A stretch of DNA of 33,421 bases from an uncultured Desulfovibrionaceae bacterium (GCA_949741925.1 CATJOY010000015.1:1-33421), one strand, 5' to 3'; shown: positions 1 to 7,719, counted from the stretch's first letter. The notes: generated by a model from the letters alone, not told the origin. Made by a program: numbers and translations.

Positions 1-129
1 CTTATTGATACTGACTTCCCTCTTTTTTACTCCCCTTGGGAAATACCCGGATAACCAGGGTAAAATGGCTGCAAACCCTGAATATACTGGAAAGAGGAGA
101 ACTTTGCCGTTTTGGAGCTTTCCTTAAGG

Positions 130-161
130 GCTGTTGACGGTTGATGCTGTTGACGGTTGAT
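130..161. repeat. 16-bp tandem duplication
   Basis: The unit GCTGTTGACGGTTGAT occurs twice in direct tandem (130-145 and 146-161) without mismatch. Each copy contains TTGACG, a possible -35 element, about 90-120 bp ahead of the start of the gene at 249. It may be a duplicated promoter or regulator site, or a simple replication-slippage duplication. No convincing -10 hexamer follows at 17 bp. The rest of 1-248 holds no gene I can support. Confidence 0.6.
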
Positions 162-248
162 GCGGAAAGACCTTTTCTAAAAGTGTGTCGTTTTCTCTGG
201 CACGCCCTCCTGGGGGCGCCCCTCACAATACACCGGAAGGAGGCAGGG

Positions 249-950
249 ATGCAGAAGGTTCTCTTCGGGTTGACCATCGAGAGCAGCAATGAAGCCATTA
301 TGAACACAACCTTTGATAAGGCGCATGAGGCCCGCTATTTCAGCCTGGCTACGCTTCCTGCCGAAGGAGAGCTCCCCGGCTCGCGTTTTCTGGATTTTAT
401 GCGCTGTAAGGATGACGGTCTTATCTATTTTGGGGTTGGAACGGGCAAGCCCTGCAACGAGGATTTGGAGAAGCATCCTGTAGTCACCCTGAACGGTTCT
501 TTTGTGGGTGAGGATACAGGCTATGCGGAGCACCGCATGCTGATCGCCTTCCGCATCACCGGCCGGATCAAGCGTTGCGATAATCCCCGTGCTGAGGAAG
601 AGTACTGGCTACGCAATCCCGGCTCCCGCAAAATGTGGGAGAAGAGCATGGAAAGCTTTGCTATTTATTGTTTGTTTCGGGGAGAGGGTGAACTGTACCA
701 GGTCTATAAAAATGACAGGATATACCGGCTGCGCTTTGGTTTCGGCGGGGAAGCCCCGCGGCCGTTCCATTACCAGATTGCCGAGAAGGAGTGCATTGGC
801 TGCGGCGCCTGTAAAGAGGCCTGTACCGCCGGTATCATCGAACTGATCGACGGCAAGGCCCGCATACCCTACCAGCATTGTTACGAGTGTGGCGTTTGCC
901 TGAAGGCTTGCCCCAACGGGGCCGTCAAAAAAGCCTCCCGCCCGGCGTAG
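249..950 (+). CDS. Pyridoxamine 5'-phosphate oxidase-like / 2x[4Fe-4S] ferredoxin fusion protein
   Basis: The predicted protein has 233 residues. Residues about 18-165 resemble the flavin-binding split-barrel (PNPOx-like) fold. The C-terminus is a bacterial ferredoxin module with two CxxCxxCxxxC motifs, Cys182/185/188/192 and Cys211/214/217/221, which should hold two [4Fe-4S] clusters. A soluble flavin/iron-sulfur redox protein is the natural reading; substrate and partner cannot be told from sequence. I chose the start at 249 because AGGAGG lies 5 nt upstream. ATG at 300 has no comparable site, and the reading frame is open upstream to 141. The gene stands alone ahead of a transporter 250 bp away. 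Family assignment is fairly safe, function unknown. Confidence 0.85.
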   Translation: MQKVLFGLTIESSNEAIMNTTFDKAHEARYFSLATLPAEGELPGSRFLDFMRCKDDGLIYFGVGTGKPCNEDLEKHPVVTLNGSFVGEDTGYAEHRMLIAFRITGRIKRCDNPRAEEEYWLRNPGSRKMWEKSMESFAIYCLFRGEGELYQVYKNDRIYRLRFGFGGEAPRPFHYQIAEKECIGCGACKEACTAGIIELIDGKARIPYQHCYECGVCLKACPNGAVKKASRPA

Positions 951-992
951 TGCCGGATACCGCGTTATTTTGAATGCCTGCGGCTGTCGGGT

Positions 993-1005
993 GGGAATTA
1001 TTCCC
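993..1005. repeat. GGGAAT-T-ATTCCC palindrome in intergenic region 951-1200
   Basis: Perfect 6-bp arms around one T. Similar GGGAAT/ATTCCC palindromes occur at 5121-5137 and 24709-24723 beside the GC-rich repeat. The 250-bp gap around it also has a half-copy of the CAGGAA/TTCCTG-type hairpin near 1055-1068. No gene is visible in the gap. Confidence 0.4.
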
Positions 1006-1200
1006 TTCCGACGCGTTAGGGGGAGATCTCCATTCTCCTGTGGAATGAGGCGTAAGAACGAAGTTTCCGGGCCCCGAGGGATGAGGGCCGGGGGGGGGTG
1101 AGCGCTGTTCCGTTCGCGAAAAGCCGCTTTGTTTCCAGGCTTCTGAGAGAAGAGAATGCGTATTGCTCAGCATGAGAAGGCGCTACCTAAGGAGTGAGTT

Positions 1201-2445
1201 ATGCGAAGGCTATGGACCATATATAAAGAAACCTCTCTCTTGAAAAAAATGTTTGCGGCCATGGTAGCCGGCATCCTTATCGGCCTCGCGGTTGGGCCTT
1301 CAGCCTCTGTGCTGGAACCCTTCGGCACCTTTTTTTTGCGTCTTTTACAAATGATAGCGTTGCCGCTCATCATTGTGAACCTGTTGGCCGGGCTGTGCTC
1401 CCTGGATGATCCGAAATTGTTTGGTCGGGTCGGGGTGAGGGTGCTGGCTTATTACTGTGTGACCACGGTCTTTGCTATGGCCATCGCTGTGCTTGTGGGC
1501 AGCCTTATCCGCCCTGGCGTAGGCTTTACCTTGGGCGGAGATTTCGTCCTGAACAGCAGAGGCGCGCCTTCCATCGGCGCAACTATTCTTTCCATGGTGC
1601 CCGCCAATATTTTTACAGCGCTTTCAGGGGGGAATTTTGACCAGGTGGTCATCTTTGTGGCCATTCTCGGCATTGCCACCTTGTTTCTGCCCGCTGCAGA
1701 TAGGGAACGAATTCGCAGTATATCAGATATATTTGTTCGGGCCTTCAACAAGATCATGGCCGCTATCATGCTCTATGCCCCGGTAGGCATCTGCGCGCTG
1801 ATGGCCAAGACCTTCGGCAAATACGGCATCGGCATGGGTGGCCCCATCGCCAAGTATGTGGGGAGCGTGTATCTTTCGGTGGTGTGCATGATCGGCGTGT
1901 ACATGCTGCTGCTCTACCTCTTTGTGCGGATGAAACCGGGCTATTTTTTTCGCCGTTCCGGCCCGGTGATCGTTTCCGCCGCCTCTACCTGCTCGAGCAT
2001 TGCGACACTGCCGGTCAACCTCAAAGCGGCCGAGGATCTCGGCGTGCCCAAAGGCATTTACAGTTTTACCATTCCCTTGGGCAATCAGCTCAACCGTGAC
2101 GGCATGGGCATCTTTTTCGCCATGTCCTTCATATTTACCGCCCAGGCCGCCGGGGTGGATTTTCCCTTGGGCGACCTGGCAAAAATGGTTCTGCTTGGAT
2201 TGCTGCTCTCCATGGGCGGCGGCGGTATTCCCGGCGGGGCAATGGTCTTTCTGGCCCTGATATTTGAAACGTTCGGCCTGCCCGTAGAAGTGGTGGCCAT
2301 CATTGCTGGCATCCATACCCTCAACGAGATGGGATTGACCACGTTGAACTGTCTCGGCGACCTGGTGGGCACGGTAATCGCCACCTTCAGCGGCAAGGAC
2401 AGGCGGAACTTCCACGAGGTGGAGCCCGCTTCTGGCGATCTCTAA
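1201..2445 (+). CDS. Dicarboxylate/amino acid:cation symporter (SDF family), divergent
   Basis: A 414-residue integral membrane protein of the sodium/proton:dicarboxylate (DAACS/SDF, GltP/DctA/GltPh) family. Visible landmarks in order: N-terminal membrane helices from residue about 12; a serine-rich hairpin (HP1) motif SAASTCSSIATLP near residue 259; the TM7 motif NRDGM at 298-302 in place of the usual NMDGT; a GGGGIPGG hairpin (HP2) motif; and TM8 with IHTLNEMGLTTLN at 371-383. By alignment from memory with GltPh, TM8 Asp390, Asp394 and Arg397 are His372, Glu376 and Leu379 here, while Thr398, Asn401 and Asp405 are kept. Loss of the arginine that binds the acidic side chain argues against aspartate, glutamate or C4-dicarboxylates as substrate. 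AAGGAG lies upstream of the ATG. It appears to be a single-gene unit, with a repeat-rich region after it. Confidence 0.9.
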   Translation: MRRLWTIYKETSLLKKMFAAMVAGILIGLAVGPSASVLEPFGTFFLRLLQMIALPLIIVNLLAGLCSLDDPKLFGRVGVRVLAYYCVTTVFAMAIAVLVGSLIRPGVGFTLGGDFVLNSRGAPSIGATILSMVPANIFTALSGGNFDQVVIFVAILGIATLFLPAADRERIRSISDIFVRAFNKIMAAIMLYAPVGICALMAKTFGKYGIGMGGPIAKYVGSVYLSVVCMIGVYMLLLYLFVRMKPGYFFRRSGPVIVSAASTCSSIATLPVNLKAAEDLGVPKGIYSFTIPLGNQLNRDGMGIFFAMSFIFTAQAAGVDFPLGDLAKMVLLGLLLSMGGGGIPGGAMVFLALIFETFGLPVEVVAIIAGIHTLNEMGLTTLNCLGDLVGTVIATFSGKDRRNFHEVEPASGDL

Positions 2446-2461
2446 GGCCTGCGTGTGTATC

Positions 2462-2498
2462 TTCCGGCGGCCGTTGGCGTTGCCCCGGACCCGCCAGG
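2462..2498 (-). repeat. GC-rich interspersed repeat, copy B1 (reverse orientation)
   Basis: Read on the minus strand it matches the core CCGGGGCAACGCC followed by GGCCGCCGGA, shared with copies near 5137-5177, 24671-24710 and 28515-28553. It starts 17 bp after the stop codon of the symporter gene. Confidence 0.55.
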
Positions 2499-2524
2499 AG
2501 GACCGTTCCACAGGATAGCGGAGA

Positions 2525-2553
2525 GGGACACAGGAATATCGTTCCTGTGTCCC
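2525..2553. repeat. Perfect 12-bp hairpin, CAGGAA/TTCCTG family (copy A1)
   Basis: Arms GGGACACAGGAA and TTCCTGTGTCCC enclose the 5-nt loop TATCG. No T-run follows, so it is not a standard terminator, though it could protect the 3' end of the symporter mRNA. Related hairpins with 3-5 nt loops lie at 2613, 5058, 28356 and 28464. Confidence 0.7.
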
Positions 2554-2612
2554 AGTTAATGATACCCTCTGGCCCTTCGGCAGGGAGTTCTCTGCTCCCC
2601 CGAGGAAGGAGG

Positions 2613-2633
2613 CACAGAAATCTCGTTCCTGTG
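2613..2633. repeat. CAGAAA/TTCCTG hairpin (copy A2)
   Basis: CACAGAAA and TTCCTGTG flank the 5-nt loop TCTCG, with one mismatch in an 8-bp arm. It is the second copy of this hairpin in the gap 2446-2858. The rest of that 413-bp gap holds repeat B1 and no gene I can support. Confidence 0.5.
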
Positions 2634-2858
2634 AGCCCCAGGGCAAGGGCCGGGGCAACCTCCTCCAGCTCTTCAATCGGTTGATCGGTAGTGTGGGCAG
2701 AAATTTTACTCGAGGGCCTGGAGGGATCATGTCCCCGGTAGCCTATAGGGCAGTCCCCGGCGGGGGCTCAAGATTTTTGTCCGTAACAAGTCGGATTTTT
2801 TTGTAAAGAAGATGAAAAGAGCGGGTAAAGGAGGCGCCATACGCCGAGGCCGGCTTTT

Positions 2859-3620
2859 TTAGCCCTGTTTTTCCGGTAGATAGGTCCAGAAGCGTTTGGG
2901 CATGCAGCGACGTTGCAGCCTGGGATTGCTTCGTTCCTTGATGGCGAGGGCCTTATAGTATTCCTTCCACAGAGCGCTGAAGGATTTCTCCTTTTCGGTG
3001 AGCAGTGCTTCATCAAGACGGCCCCCGGGCAGAGAGGATTTTTCCAGCGTCACGGGGAGGATTGTTTCTCCGGTAAAGTAAAACCCAAAGCCTCTGGGTA
3101 CATCGTGAATGATCCATTGTTGATCTGAAAAACGGTTGCGGCAATGGGGGATAAGCAACGGCAGAATATTGTATCGAGGGGCCATGGTGGCGCAGTAAAT
3201 GCCCTGAGCCGTTTCCTGGAAGCGCAGAAAGCCCATCATTTTTTCTTTCTCGCAACTGACCTGCCGAGAGAGCCGCATAATCGCCCGGGTATCGCTGTCT
3301 CCGTAGTTCAGCGGCAGTACCCGCGGGCTCTCCAGAGCCTTGCGCAACAACCGAAAAATTAAGGTATCGCTGCCTGTACTCTCGGAGAACCAAGCGTACT
3401 TTACGGCCTTGAGCGCGGCGCGGTCCAGCTTGTTGCGCACAGCCCGGAAGACCCGTTCGGCCTTTTCCTCCGTACTGCTGACAGTGTGGTTTATTTGGGC
3501 ATGTAGCGGGGGGATTTCGCCTTCTCCAAGGAGAAGGGCCGGAAAACGCTTCAGAGTATATGCATCGAACAGCGCGCTTAAGAGGCCGCCAAAGGTTTTG
3601 TCATAGAAAAAGACGATCAT
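2859..3620 (-). CDS. TIGR03915-type DNA metabolism protein (DUF4130), partner of radical SAM protein
   Basis: A 253-residue protein that matches my memory of the TIGR03915/DUF4130 family ('probable DNA metabolism protein'). Landmarks are the N-terminal FFYDKTFGGLLSALFDAY stretch, a central SRQVSCEKEKMMGFLRFQE region, and the C-terminal RSNPRLQRRCMPKRFWTYLPE signature. The family is usually encoded next to a TIGR03916 radical SAM protein and in some genomes is fused to a uracil-DNA-glycosylase-like domain (TIGR03914), which is absent here. It starts 6 nt after the radical SAM gene stops, so the two are almost surely cotranscribed. The catalytic role is not established; a link to DNA repair or base modification is inferred from the fusion partners. 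Confidence 0.88.
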   Translation of the reverse strand: MIVFFYDKTFGGLLSALFDAYTLKRFPALLLGEGEIPPLHAQINHTVSSTEEKAERVFRAVRNKLDRAALKAVKYAWFSESTGSDTLIFRLLRKALESPRVLPLNYGDSDTRAIMRLSRQVSCEKEKMMGFLRFQETAQGIYCATMAPRYNILPLLIPHCRNRFSDQQWIIHDVPRGFGFYFTGETILPVTLEKSSLPGGRLDEALLTEKEKSFSALWKEYYKALAIKERSNPRLQRRCMPKRFWTYLPEKQG

Positions 3621-3626
3621 AGAGGC

Positions 3627-4871
3627 TCATACCAGGGGGAATTGGTGTTCCCGGGGGGGCTTTTTCCCGCTAAGGGCTTTGCGCACAAAGGCCGGTCCGG
3701 CCTCATGAATGGTGTAAAAATTCGAGCGCGGGCAAGCCAAGAAATACCGGGCCCGCTTCATGACCACGCCCATAGCGGCTAAGGTCTCCCGGGTCAGAAT
3801 ACAGTGGTTGCGGGAACGGATGATGCGCTCTGCGGATTTCAGGCCAAGACCGGGCACCCGCAACAACTGGCCTAAATCCGCGCTGTGCGGGTCCAGCGGA
3901 AAGAATTCCGGATGCCGCAGGGCCCAGGAGAGCTTGGGATCAATATCAAGCTCCAGATCCGGATGGGCGTCATCAGCAATTTCATCAGCGCGGAAATGGT
4001 AGAAGCGTAGCAGCCAATCGGCCTGATAGAGGCGGTTTTCCCGTGCCAGGGGCGAAACGGTCAGGGCAGGCAGGCGGGAGTCATACCGATTGACCGGGAC
4101 AAAGGCTGAATAATAGACTCGCTTCAAGGCCGGCCCCTGGTACAGATGGGAGGATAAACGCAAAATATCCTTATCGCGTTCGTTTGTGGCGCCGATAATC
4201 ATCTGGGTGCTTTGCCCCGCCGGCGCAAAGCGGGGCGCATGGCGGAAGCGTTTGCGGGCCTCGCGGTTTTCTTCCAGCCCCTGCCGGATAAAAAGCATGG
4301 GCCTGTAAACGCTGCTGTGGTCTTTTTCTGGGGCCAGCCGTTTGAGGTTGGCCTCCGAGGGAATTTCAATATTGACGCTCATCCGATCGGCGTAGAGCCC
4401 GGCCTGGTAGATCAGCTCGCGGCTTGCGCCGGGAATGGTTTTTACGTGGATATACCCGCGGAAACGATGCCGTATGCGCAGAGCGCGCAGGACATTGACC
4501 AAAGCCTCCATAGTGTAATCCGGGCTTCCGACAACGGCTGAACTCAGGAACAGGCCTTCAATATAATTTCTGCGGTAGAACCCCAGAGTGAGCGTTACCA
4601 GCTCGTTCACAGTAAAGGATGCCCGGGGAAGATCATTGCTTCTGCGGTTGATGCAGTAAGCGCAGTCATAGCGACAGACGTTGCTGAAGAGGACTTTCAA
4701 GAGCGAAATGCAGCGTCCGTCATCAGCAAAGGAATGGCAGATGCCCCACCCCGCGGCGCTGCCGAGATCACCCGGCCTGCCGGAACGGCTGGACCCGCTG
4801 GAGGAGCAGGAAACATCATACTTGGCCGCTGCTGCTAAAATCAAGAGCTTGTTCATGGTTGCTTCGGTCAT
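3627..4871 (-). CDS. Putative DNA modification/repair radical SAM protein (TIGR03916)
   Basis: The 414-residue protein has the radical SAM cluster motif CRYDCAYC (Cys66, Cys70, Cys73), so it should bind a [4Fe-4S] cluster and S-adenosylmethionine. The N-terminus LLILAAAAKYDVSCSSSGSS is typical of TIGR03916. The C-terminal region contains a helix-hairpin-helix element (LLRVPGLGLKSAERIIRSR), a common non-specific DNA-binding module. It is the first gene of a two-gene unit with the TIGR03915 gene. ATG at 4871 was chosen over 4856 because a weak GAG lies upstream; the frame stays open to 4988 but that stretch looks non-coding. A perfect 24-bp palindrome 22 bp upstream suggests repressor control. 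The reaction is unknown; action on nucleic acid is inferred from the HhH element. Confidence 0.9.
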   Translation of the reverse strand: MTEATMNKLLILAAAAKYDVSCSSSGSSRSGRPGDLGSAAGWGICHSFADDGRCISLLKVLFSNVCRYDCAYCINRRSNDLPRASFTVNELVTLTLGFYRRNYIEGLFLSSAVVGSPDYTMEALVNVLRALRIRHRFRGYIHVKTIPGASRELIYQAGLYADRMSVNIEIPSEANLKRLAPEKDHSSVYRPMLFIRQGLEENREARKRFRHAPRFAPAGQSTQMIIGATNERDKDILRLSSHLYQGPALKRVYYSAFVPVNRYDSRLPALTVSPLARENRLYQADWLLRFYHFRADEIADDAHPDLELDIDPKLSWALRHPEFFPLDPHSADLGQLLRVPGLGLKSAERIIRSRNHCILTRETLAAMGVVMKRARYFLACPRSNFYTIHEAGPAFVRKALSGKKPPREHQFPLV

Positions 4872-4893
4872 GGGGTATCTCGTTTTAGTGACC

Positions 4894-4917
4894 AATAGTT
4901 TATATATATAAACTATT
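4894..4917. promoter_or_regulatory. Perfect 24-bp AT-rich palindrome, candidate operator
   Basis: AATAGTTTATAT is followed directly by its exact reverse complement ATATAAACTATT, giving 12-bp arms with no spacer. It lies 22 bp upstream of the radical SAM start codon, where an operator overlapping the promoter would sit. Which regulator binds is not visible, and no regulator gene adjoins it. Confidence 0.6.
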
Positions 4918-5057
4918 TTTACGCTGTTTTTTACCAAGAAGCAAGAGTATTCGGAGCGCTTGCAGGGCCATTTTTTTGAGGGAATCAAGATGATGTTGCC
5001 TCGTGCCGTCCGGGCGTTTTTTCCTGAGGGCAGAGGAACTATGTTTTTGGGTTATGC

Positions 5058-5072
5058 AGGAACGAAGTTCCT
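5058..5072. repeat. AGGAAC/GTTCCT hairpin (copy A3)
   Basis: AGGAAC-GAA-GTTCCT has 6-bp perfect arms. It belongs to the CAGGAA/TTCCTG family and is followed 40-100 bp later by GC-rich copy B2, the same pairing seen near 2525 and 28464. Confidence 0.45.
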
Positions 5073-5109
5073 TTGTCCCTTTCAGCGGGAGAGTGGATAG
5101 TTTTCCGGC

Positions 5110-5177
5110 CGGGGGGTCCAGGGGGAATCATTTCCCCTGGCGGGGTCCGGGGCAGCGCCCCGGCCGCCGGAGGCATC
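5110..5177 (+). repeat. GC-rich interspersed repeat, copy B2
   Basis: It contains a GGGGGAAT-C-ATTTCCCC palindrome, then CCTGGCGGGG, then CCGGGGCAGCGCCCCGG (itself a hairpin), then CCGCCGGAGGCATC. It is the longest and best copy in the window. The gap 4872-5254 holds the palindrome at 4894, hairpin A3, this repeat and the panB terminator, but no gene. Confidence 0.6.
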
Positions 5178-5188
5178 AAAGGGGGCAG

Positions 5189-5249
5189 GAAAAAACAAAA
5201 AGGCCGGAGGGTGTTGGCCTGAAAAGAAATTTTTCGGTTCCTCCGGCCT
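5189..5249 (-). terminator. Intrinsic terminator of the kdsB-TPR-panB unit
   Basis: On the minus strand AGGCCGGAGG (5249-5240) and CCTCCGGCCT (5210-5201) form a perfect 10-bp stem around a 29-nt loop. It is followed at once by TTTTTGTTTTTT. It begins 6 nt after the panB stop codon. Confidence 0.85.
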
Positions 5250-5254
5250 CTGGA

Positions 5255-6130
5255 TCAGCGGGTTGTTTCCCAATCGGCGAGCACGGCGTCGAGCTTGGCA
5301 ATTTCTTCATCGCTCATAGAAAAGGCATGTTCCGAAGTAGGAAAGGCCCCCTGGCGCACGTCGTCGGCATAGGCGGCTACGGCGTCGCGGATGATCGGGC
5401 CGAGGGCGGCGTAGCGGCGGACAAAGCGGGGAGTGAAGTCTTTGTAGAGTCCGAGCAGATCATGGTACACCAACACTTGACCATCACAGCCATTGCCTGC
5501 GCCAATGCCGATAGTCGGTATGGCCAGGCGTTCGGAGACGCGCCGGGCCAGGGGGGCTGGAATGGCTTCCAGCACGAGAGAGAAGCAACCGGCCTCCTGA
5601 AGGGCCAGAGCATCTTTTATCAACTGGAGAGCGGCTTCAGCGTTTTTTGCCTGAACTTTGAAACCGCCGAGCACGGCAGCCCGTTGGGGAGTCAGGCCGA
5701 GGTGCCCCATGACCGGAATACCGGCCCGGACCAAGGCCTCGATCTGGGGCAGAATCCAGCTGCCGCCTTCCACTTTGACTGCCCGGACTCCGCTTTCTTG
5801 GCACAGCCGGGCCGCATTGTGCAGCGCTTCGTTTACTCCGGCTTCGTAGCTCATGAACGGCATATCCGCCACGACCAGAGCGCGGCGTGTGCCGCGCAGG
5901 ACGGCCTTGGTGTGGTGGATGCACTCTTCCAGGGTGACGCTGAGGGTGTCTTCACGACCGAGCATGACCATGCCCAGGGAATCCCCCACCAGAATAATAT
6001 CAACTCCCGCCTCGTCAACAAGCATGGCTGAGGAGTAATCGTAGGCCGTCAGCACGGCAAGCTTGCGTTGTCCTTTGGCTGCCAGGATATCCCGGCTTGT
6101 AAGATGGCTTATTTTTTCATGAACGCTCAT
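5255..6130 (-). CDS. panB: 3-methyl-2-oxobutanoate hydroxymethyltransferase
   Basis: PanB transfers the one-carbon unit of 5,10-methylene-THF to 2-oxoisovalerate to give ketopantoate, the first committed step to pantothenate and CoA, in the cytoplasm. The 291-residue protein has full family length and the expected TIM-barrel motifs: LTAYDYSSA, ILVGDSLG with metal-ligand Asp50, Asp89, VKVEGG with Lys119, HLGLTPQ, and LEAIPAP with catalytic-base Glu188. The ATG overlaps the stop of the upstream TPR gene as ATGA, a sign of translational coupling. A strong terminator follows. panC and panD are not in the window. Identification is secure. Confidence 0.97.
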   Translation of the reverse strand: MSVHEKISHLTSRDILAAKGQRKLAVLTAYDYSSAMLVDEAGVDIILVGDSLGMVMLGREDTLSVTLEECIHHTKAVLRGTRRALVVADMPFMSYEAGVNEALHNAARLCQESGVRAVKVEGGSWILPQIEALVRAGIPVMGHLGLTPQRAAVLGGFKVQAKNAEAALQLIKDALALQEAGCFSLVLEAIPAPLARRVSERLAIPTIGIGAGNGCDGQVLVYHDLLGLYKDFTPRFVRRYAALGPIIRDAVAAYADDVRQGAFPTSEHAFSMSDEEIAKLDAVLADWETTR

Positions 6131-6939
6131 GAAGTGGCACCCCGAAGTTTTTTGCGTGAAAAATCGCTCAGTTTTTTTGCTTCTTCAAAGTCGGGTTTGA
6201 GGGAAGAGGCTGTTTCCCCATGTTCCAGGGCCTTCTCCCATTTATTCCATTCCGCGTAAAGACGGCCGATGTTGAAATGCAGATAGGCATCCTCCGGGGC
6301 TAATGGTAGGGCCTTCAGATAGTATTGTTCGGCGGTGTCATAACGGCCCAGCTTGCGCAGAGCAATGCCTAAGCGGTTATAGTATTGCAAGAGGTAGGGG
6401 TTTTGTTCGACGGCGATGCTGAGGTGCTCCACGGCGTCTTCGTAAAGCCCCGCTTTGAGCACCCGCTCCCCGATATCCGCCCGCAAGTCGCTGTCATCCG
6501 GGTATTCGGCGACAAGGCCGTTAAAGACGCCGCGGGCTTTGTCGTGTTCTTTGGTATCCAAATAGCCCTGTCCCAAATCAAGGGCTTCCTGTTTTTTTGC
6601 GGCCAGGGCCTTGGCCGCGGCTTCTGCTTCGGCCGTGCTCTCATCTTGGAGCATACTCGAAAGTTCCACCAGATCGCCGGCAAGCTGTTTTTCATTGCCG
6701 GGAACGTACTGAAGCGAGAGAGGGTAGATCTTACGCAAGTTGGGGTCCGCGTTGAGGCGATCCACGCTGTCGCGAAACATATGCTCGAATTCTTCGCGCT
6801 CGTTTCGCAGCAGAGATTGACGGCTCACCAGAACGAGGGCCGTGTGGAGGGCCTGTACGGGGGGAATAAGTTTTCCTTGGCGCAGTTGGGAGGCGATTTG
6901 GGCAAGATTTTTGCGTATAGTGTAAATGTCATTGGACAT
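6127..6939 (-). CDS. Tetratricopeptide-repeat protein
   Basis: A 270-residue protein, cytoplasmic as no signal peptide or membrane helix is visible. Residues 1-115 are a helical region without an obvious family. Residues about 117-255 carry three to four TPR units, seen in stretches such as LGQGYLDTKEHDKARGVF, LGIALRKLGRYDTAEQYY and IGRLYAEWNKWEKALEH. An Ala/Glu-rich linker (about 102-118) separates the two parts. TPRs mediate protein contacts, so a scaffold role is likely but the partner is unknown. AAGGAG sits 6 nt before the ATG. It lies between kdsB (33 bp upstream) and panB (ATGA overlap), which does not point to an obvious shared pathway. Confidence 0.88.
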   Translation of the reverse strand: MSNDIYTIRKNLAQIASQLRQGKLIPPVQALHTALVLVSRQSLLRNEREEFEHMFRDSVDRLNADPNLRKIYPLSLQYVPGNEKQLAGDLVELSSMLQDESTAEAEAAAKALAAKKQEALDLGQGYLDTKEHDKARGVFNGLVAEYPDDSDLRADIGERVLKAGLYEDAVEHLSIAVEQNPYLLQYYNRLGIALRKLGRYDTAEQYYLKALPLAPEDAYLHFNIGRLYAEWNKWEKALEHGETASSLKPDFEEAKKLSDFSRKKLRGATS

Positions 6940-6972
6940 GAATGCTCCTTGGTCGGGTATGCGATCGGTAGG

Positions 6973-7719
6973 TTATGGGCGTAAGAGACGCAGGACGGCC
7001 TCCAGATCCTGAGGCCTGTCAACGCCTCTGCTGTGAAATTCGGTCAGGCTGACGCGCATGGGAATGCCGTTTTCCAAAAGTCGGAGCTGTTCGAGCTTTT
7101 CCCGCTGTTCCAAAGGGCTTTGGCCGAATCCGGCAAAGCGCTCTAGGGTTTCCATGCGAAAGGCATAGAGACCGATATGCAGCAGGTATTCCACGGTTTC
7201 CGATGCAGCGTCGCGCGGATAGGGAATCGGCGCGCGGGAAAAGTACAGGGCGTCGCCATTGAGGGCGCGGACCACCTTGACCCGATCCGGCGAAACGGCT
7301 TCAGAGGCGCTCATGGGATGGGCTAACGTGGCGCTGCGCACGGCAGGGTCTGTGAACGGCGCAAGCAGTTCCTCCAGCATGGCCGGTTCCAGGGCGGGCT
7401 CATCTCCCTGGATGTTTACCGCCACGGCTTCGGCGGGGAGGTTGAGGGCCCTGGCCGCCTCGAGCATGCGATCTGTGCCGCTCTGGTGATCCGGCGAGGT
7501 CATGAGGCAGGGCACATCAAGCGCCGTGGCGGCAGCCATGATGCGTTCATCATCGGTGCAGACCGTCACCGAGCGGAGCGACGCGCAGCGGCTGGCTCGA
7601 GACCAAACATGCCAGAACATGGGTTTGCCGAGAATATCGATCAGGGGTTTGCCGGGAAAGCGCGTCGATGCGTATCGTGAAGGAATGAAGCCGTAACACG
7701 GCGGCAGGGAGGAACTCAT
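6973..7719 (-). CDS. kdsB: 3-deoxy-manno-octulosonate cytidylyltransferase (CMP-Kdo synthetase)
   Basis: KdsB activates Kdo with CTP to CMP-Kdo, the donor used to attach Kdo to lipid A; it is a cytoplasmic, magnesium-dependent enzyme. The 248-residue protein begins with the nucleotide-binding motif [15 protein letters not shown] (residues 12-26) and has VNIQGDEP near residue 105, both family hallmarks. Length is normal for the family. The start at 7719 gives the standard N-terminus; the longer reading to 7821 adds 34 residues with no family resemblance. A GGAG lies about 10 nt upstream. It is the first gene of the unit with the TPR gene and panB, and is divergent from hisH across a 355-bp gap. 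Confidence 0.95.
   Translation of the reverse strand: MSSSLPPCYGFIPSRYASTRFPGKPLIDILGKPMFWHVWSRASRCASLRSVTVCTDDERIMAAATALDVPCLMTSPDHQSGTDRMLEAARALNLPAEAVAVNIQGDEPALEPAMLEELLAPFTDPAVRSATLAHPMSASEAVSPDRVKVVRALNGDALYFSRAPIPYPRDAASETVEYLLHIGLYAFRMETLERFAGFGQSPLEQREKLEQLRLLENGIPMRVSLTEFHSRGVDRPQDLEAVLRLLRP

Noticed and set aside
1723..2730. Long minus-strand open frame of 335 codons across the symporter gene
   Set aside because: Antisense to a clear transporter gene, His/Gln/Gly-rich composition typical of a shadow frame, no ribosome site.
5003..6031. 342-codon plus-strand frame across panB
   Set aside because: Shadow of panB; its first part is repeat DNA and its composition is not protein-like.
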